DNA of 64,000 bases, from contig NZ_JAHLDL010000022.1 in the NCBI RefSeq assembly GCF_018861315.1, positions 18,085-82,084 of the forward strand, written 5' to 3'. A model generated the notes under the pieces. The model saw nothing but the letters and a program-made list of their open reading frames with translations. It was not told where the DNA came from and did not search any database. The translations under genes and the position numbers were made by a program. Positions 54,990 to 63,853 of the stretch are shown here, in pieces. The stretch's first letter is position 1. Every line of letters begins with the position of its first letter. The DNA comes from Clostridium bowmanii. GTDB taxonomy: Bacteria; Bacillota; Clostridia; Clostridiales; Clostridiaceae.

Positions 54990-56651
54990 TTACATATTTA
55001 CATCCTTCCAACTTACCTTAAAACTAATTTTCCAAAGAATTATATTAACTATTAAAAGCACCACCGCATAAATGGAAACAAACATCATATTATTTCTAAT
55101 AAAAAAATGGATTCCTGCAAAAGCACCAAGTATTACTATTGTAATTATGGATGGCCCTATAAGCTTTCCACTATCTGCCACAGCAAACTTTACACTAAAG
55201 GGCATTTCCTTATTGGATACTCTAAAATACACTAAGGATACTATTAAAAGCACTAAAAGCATTACTATTAAATCTATAATTATTGAGGGACCTTTAAGTA
55301 TTAAAAACACTATAGCCTCTAATAAATAGAGCGGTATTATTAGCTTGAATATAGTTCCTTTTACTGCTCCTTTTAATATTACTCCTGGATTTTCTATGGG
55401 TAATACCTTGTAGATGTAAGCACCCTTATAACTATCACTATTATTTATAAAGGCTGTACAAAAGCATAGCAGGAATATACTTACATACATTAACAAATGA
55501 ACTTTACCACCAAAGCCAGTTTGAATATTATCCATAATGGATTTATCACCTCTATCCATGAACATAAATAGGATTGGCACAAATACAGCCATTGCCAGTG
55601 TTGGGTACACCTTAAGTTTCAAATTCCTTTCTGTAGCTATCATGTTTTGAGTAAATTTAAACATACTCCTTTCAATCTTATCTCTGCAAACTAATGATGC
55701 TATAAATTCTTTTCTATTTTCACTTCGCTTACTTACATTTTCCCCATTTTCGTTTAATTTTTGAAGGTTCTTTTCGAAATAAGGCACTACCCCTTTAATA
55801 TAAACCGTAATTAACAAAATCGGACCTACTATTGCAAGTACACATAAAAGCATTAAAAAAGGTTGTTTATTACCATCAATGTATATTCCAAAGGGCGCTG
55901 CAAACCACATAGATGGAAGTAGTGCATGCCAAAATTTTGGTACATATTCAATATTAATACTTTGCATATTAAAAACCCTAATCATTAGCTGATATCCAAA
56001 GGCAAACACAAAAGCTAATAATATTTGAAAATAGTTGATTATATCCTTTAGTTTTTCTCCATCAAAAAACTTCAAAACTAAAGTGTATAATAAAGCTGTT
56101 AAGGCTATAACTAACATTACTGAAAGTATATTTTCTACGCTAAATATCAAAAAAAACACGGGTCCATAGTTTATTGTACCAAGAACTAGTGGAATCAAAT
56201 TTAATGACAGTGATAACCCCATTAAATATATAAATATATGAGTAGTCTTTGCTGCATTAAACGTCTTACTATCAATAGGTTTCGGCAGCAATATATTTTT
56301 TTCTTTTACATCTAGTAAAACTGCTGAAAAATCAGATATCATAAGAGACACCATCATAAATAAATTTATACCTATAACAATATTTGTTGCTATCATAGAG
56401 GACATATTACCCATCATTATGAGTCCAATGAAAATGCTCATAAATCCGTTAATTTTAAGTAAAGATAAATAATTGTTCTTTTCCTCTGTGTCATCTGTTT
56501 TTTTATTATTTGCCATAACAGTACTTACTCTACGGCCATCCATGGTTAGTTTTATTTGCAGTATCATTCTCATGGTCTTATAATCAACACCTGATTTTTT
56601 ATATGCTGATTGGAATTTATCTAATATTTTAAGTACGGTGAAATTCTTCAT
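54990..56651 (-). CDS. ABC exporter permease (large, ABC-2-like)
   Basis: About 553 aa with twelve or more membrane segments. No extracellular FtsX domain. A member of the large putative ABC exporter family of clostridia. The start is taken at the ATG right after GAGGTGTAATT; it begins three bases after the ATPase stop. Substrate unknown, likely a peptide or antibiotic, from linkage to kinase and regulator remnants. Confidence 0.8.
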   Translation of the reverse strand: MKNFTVLKILDKFQSAYKKSGVDYKTMRMILQIKLTMDGRRVSTVMANNKKTDDTEEKNNYLSLLKINGFMSIFIGLIMMGNMSSMIATNIVIGINLFMMVSLMISDFSAVLLDVKEKNILLPKPIDSKTFNAAKTTHIFIYLMGLSLSLNLIPLVLGTINYGPVFFLIFSVENILSVMLVIALTALLYTLVLKFFDGEKLKDIINYFQILLAFVFAFGYQLMIRVFNMQSINIEYVPKFWHALLPSMWFAAPFGIYIDGNKQPFLMLLCVLAIVGPILLITVYIKGVVPYFEKNLQKLNENGENVSKRSENRKEFIASLVCRDKIERSMFKFTQNMIATERNLKLKVYPTLAMAVFVPILFMFMDRGDKSIMDNIQTGFGGKVHLLMYVSIFLLCFCTAFINNSDSYKGAYIYKVLPIENPGVILKGAVKGTIFKLIIPLYLLEAIVFLILKGPSIIIDLIVMLLVLLIVSLVYFRVSNKEMPFSVKFAVADSGKLIGPSIITIVILGAFAGIHFFIRNNMMFVSIYAVVLLIVNIILWKISFKVSWKDVNM

Positions 56652-56653
56652 AA

Positions 56654-57448
56654 TTACACCTCGCACACCAAAGAAACAAATTCTTTGGCAATCTTTGCAT
56701 GCTCATTAAAGCCTGTTAGCTGATTGAATATTTCTTCAAGTGAACCTTCCTTTTGATTATTATTAAGCTCCTCAAAACTTCCGTCTGCTACTACTTGACC
56801 ATCATTTAACAGTAATATTCTATCACTTACTTTCTCAACAACATCCATTATATGCGAAGAATAAAATATAGTTTTTCCGTTATTTGCAAGAGAACGCATA
56901 ACCTCCTTAAACACCATTACACTATTAGCATCTAAACCACTTAAAGGCTCATCAAAAAATAATATTTCTGGATTATGAATTAAACTACATATTATAAGTA
57001 ACTTTTGCTTCATACCTTTTGAATATGAGGATATTCTAGAGTTTATAACACCCTCCATTCCAAATAATCCCATTAGCTTTTTTGCTTTCTCAATAAGCTT
57101 TTCCTCTTCTAATCCATATATTTCACCTAAAAAAGCTATATACTCATAAGCAGTTAAATTTTCATATATATCTGCAAGCTCTGGAACATAACCTATTTTC
57201 TTTTTATATTCTACACTTCCATTACTTATATCTTGTCCTAATATTTCAACTTTTCCTGTATATCCGTCGAGTATCCCAAGCATTATTTTTATAGTAGTAC
57301 TTTTTCCAGCACCATTAGTCCCTATGTATCCTATTATCTGGCCTCTAGGTATCTCAAGATTTATTCCCTTGAGCACCTTTTTACTGCCATAGCTCATTTG
57401 TAAATCCACAATTGATATTATACTTTCTGAGTTTCCCACCTTGCCCAT
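56654..57448 (-). CDS. ABC exporter ATPase
   Basis: 264 aa. Walker A GTNGAGKSTT, signature YSKGMKQKLLI, Walker B EILFFDEPLSGLD and switch His SSHIMD. It works with the following permease. The start lies right after GAGGAG with poor spacing, so it may begin a few codons later. Confidence 0.92.
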   Translation of the reverse strand: MGKVGNSESIISIVDLQMSYGSKKVLKGINLEIPRGQIIGYIGTNGAGKSTTIKIMLGILDGYTGKVEILGQDISNGSVEYKKKIGYVPELADIYENLTAYEYIAFLGEIYGLEEEKLIEKAKKLMGLFGMEGVINSRISSYSKGMKQKLLIICSLIHNPEILFFDEPLSGLDANSVMVFKEVMRSLANNGKTIFYSSHIMDVVEKVSDRILLLNDGQVVADGSFEELNNNQKEGSLEEIFNQLTGFNEHAKIAKEFVSLVCEV

Positions 57449-57493
57449 CTCCTCGAATGTATTATTTCTTCCATATCTTAGTATAACATAAAC

Positions 57494-57523
57494 AGGTGCC
57501 CGCCACGAGGCAAGTGCTTGCCT
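57494..57523. repeat. Dispersed GGTGCCAC/GTGGCAAGTG repeat, copy 4
   Basis: GGTGCCCGCCACGAGGCAAG then TGCTTGCC, with a local hairpin GGCAAG/CTTGCC. It lies just past the small XRE regulator's stop. Confidence 0.55.
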
Positions 57524-57529
57524 TTCATT

Positions 57530-57724
57530 TTAACTGTCAAGTATAAATAATTCATCCACTGTAGTTTTTAATAACTTCGCAAGTTTCATGGCAAGTTCCA
57601 GAGTGGGATTATACTTTTCATTTTCAATGGCATTTATGGTTTGCCTCGTAACACCCAGTTCAGTTGCCATATCCTCTTGTCTAAATCCAAATTCTTTTCT
57701 TAATTGTCTTATATTATTTTTCAT
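57530..57724 (-). CDS. Small XRE-family regulator
   Basis: 64 aa, single helix-turn-helix (IRQLRKEFGFRQEDMATELG then VTRQTINAIE). YozG/YgzD-like. It overlaps the 71-aa membrane protein gene and probably controls the ABC exporter. Confidence 0.92.
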   Translation of the reverse strand: MKNNIRQLRKEFGFRQEDMATELGVTRQTINAIENEKYNPTLELAMKLAKLLKTTVDELFILDS

Positions 57725-57929
57725 CTTTGCAGAGTTTCCATTTTAAAAACGATTGAATTGAAATTAAGACAAGTCCCTGCGTTATTAAAAGAAAATTTAC
57801 TATTCCTAATTTTCCTGTATGTATATAATCATAGATATCCCAAATCACTAAAAATACAATTATATATATCCAAGCCGCTTTTATGGCTATCCTGCTGATA
57901 GTCATTTCCATCTCATCTATTTTTTTCAC
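57714..57929 (-). CDS. Small membrane protein co-encoded with the XRE regulator
   Basis: 71 aa with two membrane helices (AIKAAWIYIIVFLVIWDIY and IVNFLLITQGLVLIS). Charged ends. Such genes often pair with YozG-like regulators. Function unknown. Confidence 0.7.
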   Translation of the reverse strand: MKKIDEMEMTISRIAIKAAWIYIIVFLVIWDIYDYIHTGKLGIVNFLLITQGLVLISIQSFLKWKLCKDEK

Positions 57930-58004
57930 AAAATCACTCCCATATTAAACCGTAATGTAAAATTCTTTTTACATTACAATTTTAGCATTATTCCTGTAAA
58001 AATG

Positions 58005-58196
58005 TCAAATCCTTTTTACATATATTTTTCGTACTTTTTCTAATATATCCATAGCTATTTCTTTTGATTGAGTTTTATTAATTTCCTTTACTGTAATTAA
58101 CGGTTCCATTATATTTTCTATGGCTGTTTTATTTTTAAATAAATTATAACTTTGGTAAACCATAGATGTACATTTTCTTAATTCTTTAGTTACTAC
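58005..58196 (-). pseudogene. Remnant of a polar amino acid ABC ATPase (GlnQ type)
   Basis: A frame of about 64 codons reads ELRKCTSMVYQSYNLFKNKT and then IENIMEPLITVKEIN, which matches the Q-loop region (VGMVFQ-FNLF...N) of GlnQ/HisP-type ATPases. Walker A, signature and Walker B are gone. The rest of the 390-base gap holds nothing I recognise. Confidence 0.75.
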
Positions 58197-58332
58197 TATA
58201 CATTACTACTATACTTTCACTGTTAAGCTTGTAATTTTAAAAATATAATATTATAATGGAACAGAAATTTAGGTGCACAGGGTTTGCATTTAGATTTTTC
58301 GGTAAAAAATCTTATTCTTGAAGGCACATAAA

Positions 58333-58635
58333 TTGAAAACAAAAATCGACATAATTTCAGGGTTTTTAGGTTCTGGAAAAACTACTTTAATAAAAAAGCT
58401 ACTGAAAGAAAAATTACATAGCGAAAATATAGTTATAATTGAAAATGAGTTCGGTGAAATTGAAACCGCCATCCAAGAGATTGTAGCAACTTATAATCCA
58501 GATAGGATAATTATAGAACCATCTGGAGTTGCAAAACTTTCAGATATAATTAAAGCCTGCAACACAATTAAATTAAAACATCTAATAGAAATTAATATGG
58601 TTATAACTCTTGTAGACGTAATTTGTTTAATATAA
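58333..58635 (+). pseudogene. CobW/COG0523 GTPase with an internal deletion and lost C-terminus
   Basis: About 100 aa. P-loop SGFLGSGKTTLIKKLL and IENEFGEI are intact, then the frame jumps to IQEIVATYNPDRIIIEPSGV. The segment with the metal-binding CxCC motif (GCICC) is missing and the protein stops at VDVICLI. COG0523 proteins are metal chaperones, often zinc-regulated. The zinc importer genes are next door. TTG start after GAAGG. Confidence 0.75.
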
Positions 58636-58651
58636 CCGAATAGATGGAAAT

Positions 58652-58679
58652 TAAAAAAGGAGCCTTAGCTCCTTTTTTT
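58652..58679. terminator. Bidirectional terminator
   Basis: AAAAAAGGAGC and GCTCCTTTTTT with a CTTA loop. Confidence 0.85.
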
Positions 58680-58684
58680 AATTT

Positions 58685-59527
58685 CTATGAGTAAATTTTT
58701 ATTTTCATAAAAAATGTAATTGCAAAAAACACTGAAGAAATCAGTACCATAGTAGCACCAGATGCAGATCCTAAGAAATATGATAGAATAAGTCCTGATA
58801 TCCCTGAAATTAGAGCAATTGCTATGGAATATACATGATATTGCCTCATATTACTAGAAATATTTCTTGCGGCTGCGGCCGGAAGCACCAGCATTGAACT
58901 TATAATTAGAACACCTACCCATTGAATTGATATTGTTACGATAACTGCAACAGTAATTGTGAACAAATTCTCATAAAAATCAACATTAACACCTCTGCTC
59001 CTAGCTAATAATGGATTTACACTTACTAATAGAAGTTTATTAAAAGAAATTACCCAAATAATAACCACAACTACAAATATAATTGGAAGTATTATCAAAT
59101 CAATTTTGCTAATACTTAACAAATCACCTATAAGATAAACCGAATATTTTGTAAACCCGCCCCCAAATGATAGCATCACAACACCAAGTGCAACTGCTGT
59201 AGATGAAAAAACACCTATTATAGTATCCGTTGAAGATGTATTTACATTTTTAACCTTAGTTATTACAACCGCAAGCAGAAGTGAAAATGCCAGCATAGAC
59301 CATATTGGATTTTTTATACCTAAAATCACCCCAATTGCTATTCCCGTGAGAGCTGAATGTCCCAGTGCATCTGCAAAAAAAGCCATTTTATTATTTACAA
59401 CCATGGTACCAAGTAAACCAAACATAGGTGTAACCAATAAAACCCCTAATAACGCATTTTTCATAAATGTATAATGAGCCCAATCAAAGGGAAGTAGAAA
59501 ATCTACAATATTATACCATATAGACAT
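58685..59527 (-). CDS. znuB: Zinc ABC transporter permease
   Basis: 280 aa with eight or nine membrane helices, ABC-3 family. ADALGHSALTGIAIG is the family motif. Overlaps znuC at its start. Last gene of znuACB. Confidence 0.93.
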   Translation of the reverse strand: MSIWYNIVDFLLPFDWAHYTFMKNALLGVLLVTPMFGLLGTMVVNNKMAFFADALGHSALTGIAIGVILGIKNPIWSMLAFSLLLAVVITKVKNVNTSSTDTIIGVFSSTAVALGVVMLSFGGGFTKYSVYLIGDLLSISKIDLIILPIIFVVVVIIWVISFNKLLLVSVNPLLARSRGVNVDFYENLFTITVAVIVTISIQWVGVLIISSMLVLPAAAARNISSNMRQYHVYSIAIALISGISGLILSYFLGSASGATMVLISSVFFAITFFMKIKIYS

Positions 59528-60369
59528 TATTCAACCTCCCTGTCATTTTTGTTTACCATAACCTTATTCCAATCCACACCAAACACATCAATCACTTTCT
59601 CATCACTAAATACTTCCTCTGCCGTACCACAACATTCAATGGTTTTATTATTAATAAATGCAATGCGATCAGCATATTGGGATACCAAATGTAGATCATG
59701 AGAAACTAAAATAATAGATAAATCATATTCTTTTCTTAGATTTGATACTGTTTTATAAAATAATTTTAGACCATTTTGATCAATACCCGATACTGGCTCA
59801 TCTAGTAATAATATATCTGGTATAGGTTGAAGAGCTAAAGCAAGAAGCACCCTTTGCAATTCGCCACCTGACAATACCCCTAAGCGCTTATCTATAAGAT
59901 GTTCTCCCTGAACCAATGATAAACTTTCAAGAGCCTTTTGTCTTACATCTTTTGAAATAGAAAACCAAATAGGTCTGCTGCTAGATGTAGCCGCAAACAT
60001 ATCGATAACACTTACAGGTGAACTATTGTCAAAATCAAGTTTCTGAGGAACATACCCCATTTTAGGATTACTTATACTTTTTTTATTTCCGCTAGCAAAA
60101 GTAATATGTCCCGAATGCTGGATTCCACCCAATAAAGCTTTTAATAGTGTACTCTTACCTGCACCATTTGCTCCTATTAAAGCAGTCAAATCACCACAAT
60201 GAATGTGGAGATTGACATCTTTTAATATTTGTGTTTTTCCAATAGTGACACCAAAGTCTTTTATTTTTGTGCAACATAAACCACAGCTGCATTTTTTACA
60301 ATTTAAATTTTTGATATTAGAACTATTCATAATTTTATTACCACTTGTCATTTTATTACTATTTATCAT
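59527..60369 (-). CDS. znuC: Zinc ABC transporter ATPase with a cysteine-rich N-terminus
   Basis: 280 aa. Walker A GANGAGKST, signature LSGGELQRVLLA, Walker B ILLLDEP. Residues 1-40 add NCKKCSCGLCCTK (Cys24, 27, 29, 32, 33), a likely metal-binding segment not present in enteric ZnuC. Its ATG overlaps the znuA stop. Confidence 0.94.
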   Translation of the reverse strand: MINSNKMTSGNKIMNSSNIKNLNCKKCSCGLCCTKIKDFGVTIGKTQILKDVNLHIHCGDLTALIGANGAGKSTLLKALLGGIQHSGHITFASGNKKSISNPKMGYVPQKLDFDNSSPVSVIDMFAATSSSRPIWFSISKDVRQKALESLSLVQGEHLIDKRLGVLSGGELQRVLLALALQPIPDILLLDEPVSGIDQNGLKLFYKTVSNLRKEYDLSIILVSHDLHLVSQYADRIAFINNKTIECCGTAEEVFSDEKVIDVFGVDWNKVMVNKNDREVE

Positions 60370-61280
60370 TTTAAAGCCTCTTGCAATACTTTTAAATTAC
60401 TATCCATGATATTAATATAAGCATCTGCTTCCATAGGACCTGTAACAACTGGATCAAGAGTATAAACTTTTGATCCTGTTTCTTTTGCAATAGTTTCAGC
60501 AGATTTGGCAGGGTACTGTGGCTCTGCAAACAATGCTTTTACTTTTAGTTTTTTCACTTGCTCTACTGATTCTTGTAATTCTTTTGCACTTGGTGCAGAA
60601 CCAGGTTCACGTTCAATAACTCCAACTATGTTTAGATTAAATTCCTTTGCAAAGTATGGAAATGCTTCGTGAAAAGTAACTATGTCGCGATTTGGCATAG
60701 TATCTAATACCTTATGCATTTTATCTCTTTGAGCCTCAAGTTTCACTACGTATTCGGCAGTATTTGATTTGTACTTTTGTGAATTTTTAGGATCTGCTAT
60801 AGCTAACTGTTCTCCAATATTTTTCACTTGAGTAATTGCATTAGAAATACTTACCCATAAATGAGGATTATCTCCCTCGTCGCCTTCACCCTTAATAAGT
60901 TGTATTCCAGTACTTGAATCAATCACTTTAAGATTCGGCATTTGTTTTGTTACCTTATCCATAAATGATTCCATTCCAGCGCCATTAGTTACAAACACCT
61001 GTGCAGCATCTAGTGTTTTCATATCATCAGTAGTAATAGAATAATCATGAAGGCATCCTGTCATTGGTTTTGTCATATCAATAACTTTTACATTAGGGAC
61101 ATCCTTTGCCACATTTAATGAAAATATATACATAGGATAAAAGGAAGCTGCAACTGTCAATTCTTTATTTTTATCGCCAGCATCTGATGATGCCTTATTA
61201 CTCTTTTGTGACGTACATCCGCTAAAAACTACTACAGATACAAGAATTAATGATGTTATTTTAGCAATAATATTTTTCAT
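60366..61280 (-). CDS. znuA: Zinc-binding lipoprotein
   Basis: 304 aa, cluster A-I binding protein. Lipobox FSGC. Metal His in CLHDYS, GDNPHLWVS and TFHEAFPYF. A short acidic GEGDEGD stretch replaces the His-rich loop of enteric ZnuA. RBS GGGTGA. A Fur-family operator lies upstream. Confidence 0.93.
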   Translation of the reverse strand: MKNIIAKITSLILVSVVVFSGCTSQKSNKASSDAGDKNKELTVAASFYPMYIFSLNVAKDVPNVKVIDMTKPMTGCLHDYSITTDDMKTLDAAQVFVTNGAGMESFMDKVTKQMPNLKVIDSSTGIQLIKGEGDEGDNPHLWVSISNAITQVKNIGEQLAIADPKNSQKYKSNTAEYVVKLEAQRDKMHKVLDTMPNRDIVTFHEAFPYFAKEFNLNIVGVIEREPGSAPSAKELQESVEQVKKLKVKALFAEPQYPAKSAETIAKETGSKVYTLDPVVTGPMEADAYINIMDSNLKVLQEALK

Positions 61281-61299
61281 TTTTTTTCACCCTTTCGTC

Positions 61300-61320
61300 A
61301 AATGCAAATGATTTGCATTT
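61300..61320. promoter_or_regulatory. Fur-family (Zur-like) operator upstream of znuA
   Basis: AAATGCAAAT and ATTTGCATTT with a single central G form a perfect 21-bp palindrome, 20 bases before the znuA ATG. The size and symmetry suit a Fur-family repressor. Zinc is inferred from the genes. Confidence 0.75.
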
Positions 61321-61403
61321 AAGTATCTTTTACATTATAATATGGCTTAGAAGAAATTGCAACCCTAATTTTTGATTTAAGCATCAATATTTAACACAGT
61401 AAT

Positions 61404-61432
61404 TTGTGTATTATCAGTGATTATACTATAAT
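61404..61432 (+). promoter_or_regulatory. Sigma-A promoter of the APH-fold gene
   Basis: TTGTGT (61404-61409) and TATAAT (61427-61432) with 17 bp spacing, 74 bases before the start codon. Confidence 0.45.
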
Positions 61433-61505
61433 AGATTGATTGAGCTTATTTTATAAAATTAATAATAAGCATTATATATATAAACGTCTTGTTGGGAGGG
61501 CTAAC

Positions 61506-62705
61506 ATGGATATTGAATCTGTAATAAAGCAAATAAATCAAATAGGTGAAGATACAAAAGATAAATTTGCTCCTTTTCAAGTATTAAAAACCTTTAAAAG
61601 CGGAAGATCTGAGGCCGGAGTATTTATGGTCGAATATGGCAGTGCTAATAGGGTAGGTATTTTAAAGGTAACTAAAAGCAATGAAGGAAAAGTATTTAAA
61701 AATGCCTATGAACTAGCTTCAAAAAATAATATGCAAAAGTATATTGCCAAACTCCTATCTAGTTATAAAATTCAAGGTAAAAATAAAGCTACCTTATATG
61801 TTAATTTATATGATTTAGCAGGCGATGATATATATAATAGTGAAACATTTTTAGATAAAGTTTTAAATGAAGATGAACTTAAAGATAATATTGTATCAGC
61901 GATAACCAAGTTTTTATTTACTTGGAACAAAGAACATGTTAAAAAGAACATGTCTCCAATGGATATAATTAAAAATGAACTTTCCTATAGATATATGGAT
62001 AGTAAATATATACAGGCTTTTGAATCCATAGGGGTAGACAAAAGTATAAAGTGGATATCATTAGATGGAACGGACATTTTACTACCTAATCCATATTATT
62101 ATTTTAATAATGATAATGTTTGGAATAATTTAAAAGTAATTTGTCTTACTTCATATGCACATGGAGATTTTCAAGGAGATAATATTATACTCACTGAAAA
62201 TAAGCCAGTTATAATTGATTTTTGTGACCTTCTGGAAGATTGTAACGTTTTCCATGATTTAAGATATCTTGAGTCCATAACCCTTGGAGATTGTTTAGAA
62301 ATTGATAAGGAATCAGATAGAGAATTATGGAGTAAGGTATGTGAAAGTTCAAGTGGTGGTATAACAGAAATAGAGCTTCCTACTGGAAAAGGAATGAGTC
62401 TTTTAAGACGGCTTATAAATAAGCTTCGTGAAAATGTTAAGTTAATTGTTTGTGATAGTCGTAACAGCTTATACGATCCTTCATTTCATCTAGCAGGCAC
62501 AGCTTGTGGATTAATTAATTTGAGAAAATATACAAGTGTAAATAAGAAAAAGGCAGCTTTTATATATACGGCCTTTAATTTGAAAAATTTTCTAAAGGAT
62601 GAAGCAGTTAATATGTATGATCCTAAATTAAATTCATGTATGGTTTTTAATTGGAAAAATCAAAACCTTGGAAATGACTTGGTGGTTTTAGAGCCAACTA
62701 CTTAA
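61506..62705 (+). CDS. APH/protein-kinase-fold protein of unknown role
   Basis: About 399 aa. AHGDFQGDN (about 217-225) and PVIIDFCD (about 234-241) match the catalytic HxDxxxxN and metal-binding D-F motifs of aminoglycoside phosphotransferase-like kinases. An N-lobe Lys may be in GILKVTKS. Residues beyond 260 are not recognised. The start is taken at the ATG after GGGAGGG. It has its own promoter and terminator and no partner genes. The substrate is unknown. Confidence 0.7.
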   Translation: MDIESVIKQINQIGEDTKDKFAPFQVLKTFKSGRSEAGVFMVEYGSANRVGILKVTKSNEGKVFKNAYELASKNNMQKYIAKLLSSYKIQGKNKATLYVNLYDLAGDDIYNSETFLDKVLNEDELKDNIVSAITKFLFTWNKEHVKKNMSPMDIIKNELSYRYMDSKYIQAFESIGVDKSIKWISLDGTDILLPNPYYYFNNDNVWNNLKVICLTSYAHGDFQGDNIILTENKPVIIDFCDLLEDCNVFHDLRYLESITLGDCLEIDKESDRELWSKVCESSSGGITEIELPTGKGMSLLRRLINKLRENVKLIVCDSRNSLYDPSFHLAGTACGLINLRKYTSVNKKKAAFIYTAFNLKNFLKDEAVNMYDPKLNSCMVFNWKNQNLGNDLVVLEPTT

Positions 62706-62710
62706 TACAA

Positions 62711-62755
62711 AAAGGGAACAACAGAAATTGAATATAGATTTCGGCTGTTCCCTTT
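62711..62755. terminator. Terminator after the APH-fold gene
   Basis: AAAGGGAACA and TGTTCCCTTT with an inner GAAAT/ATTTC pair. Confidence 0.8.
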
Positions 62756-62778
62756 ATGTTATGATGCTCTTAATGTAT

Positions 62779-63594
62779 TCATATACTAAGAACTTCTCTT
62801 AGTGCCTTAGCAACTCCATCTTCATCATTTGAAACTGTTACCAAATCCACTATATCTTTTACAGCCTGTTCTGCATTTCCAACTGCAATGGAATAGCCTG
62901 CGTACTTAAGCATACTTATATCGTTATGATTATCACCTATAGCAATAATTTCTTCTCTTTTAATTTTAAGTATCTCTGCTAAATTCTTTAATGCATTGCC
63001 TTTAGTTACTCCCGTGGCCATAATATCCAGTAAATTTGAGGATGATTTAATTGCCTCAATGCCAGGAATTTTATTTATTTCACCTTTAACGCGTTCAAGA
63101 AGCTTCAAATCATCATTTGAAACTAAAATTTTAAATATTTTTTCATCTATGTCTGTATATATATTGCTAACTATTTTTATAGCTACCTTTTCGTCTTCAC
63201 TTAAAATCTTATTACGCTGTATAAAATACTTTATTCTTCCTTCTGTACTTTCACTATAAACTGTATACTCACAATACACAGAAAAAATAAGATTATTTGC
63301 TTTACAAATATCTATAACTTTTATGAAATTCTCTGTTTCCATAATCTGTGCATAATAGAACTCACCTTTACTAACATTTCTAACTAATGCACCATTACAA
63401 GAGATAACTGGGTTATTATTTCCTATCTGTTTCAAATAGGGTTTAATCATAGTATCCAATCTTCCAGTAGCTATAGAAAATAAAATTCCCCTTTCATTTA
63501 ACTCCTTGACGATTTTTAAATTTTCCTCAGATATTTCATCTTTACTATTTAAAAAAGTACCATCCATATCAGTAACTACTAGTTTATAACTCAT
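62779..63594 (-). CDS. Cof-type HAD phosphatase
   Basis: 271 aa, HAD subclass IIB. Motif I VVTDMDGTFLNSK, motif II SIATGR, motif IV GDNHNDISMLKYAG. Probably a sugar-phosphate phosphatase. Its substrate cannot be told. Confidence 0.92.
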   Translation of the reverse strand: MSYKLVVTDMDGTFLNSKDEISEENLKIVKELNERGILFSIATGRLDTMIKPYLKQIGNNNPVISCNGALVRNVSKGEFYYAQIMETENFIKVIDICKANNLIFSVYCEYTVYSESTEGRIKYFIQRNKILSEDEKVAIKIVSNIYTDIDEKIFKILVSNDDLKLLERVKGEINKIPGIEAIKSSSNLLDIMATGVTKGNALKNLAEILKIKREEIIAIGDNHNDISMLKYAGYSIAVGNAEQAVKDIVDLVTVSNDEDGVAKALREVLSI

Positions 63595-63604
63595 ATTAAT
63601 CTCC

Positions 63605-63853
63605 CACCTATATATTATTTTTAAAGTTCCATCAGCTTATTTTTTCTGACCATAATACGCATTGTACCATGTTTTCTCAGAAAATGCTTGTTCAGAAGAT
63701 TACTGTGAACCTCACATGATTGAAATCACGTGCTTCTAAGATCACTCTTAAAATTTCCCACATCGACGTCCTCGTAACCTACTAACTCCATGGGCGTTAT
63801 ATTTAGGATAAGTTCCTACCCTACATTTCCTCTATATGAATTTTTATAATTTA
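63605..63853 (-). ncRNA. Right end of an IS200/IS605-type element with candidate omega-RNA
   Basis: No protein frame. On the minus strand, after the tnpB stop, there is a G-rich structured stretch. It ends in hairpin CACGTGATTTCAATCATGTG (63713-63732) followed by AGGTTCAC, as at IS605 right ends. In TnpB systems the guide RNA is made from this 3' region and its guide is the flanking DNA. The element boundary would be near 63705. Confidence 0.5.
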
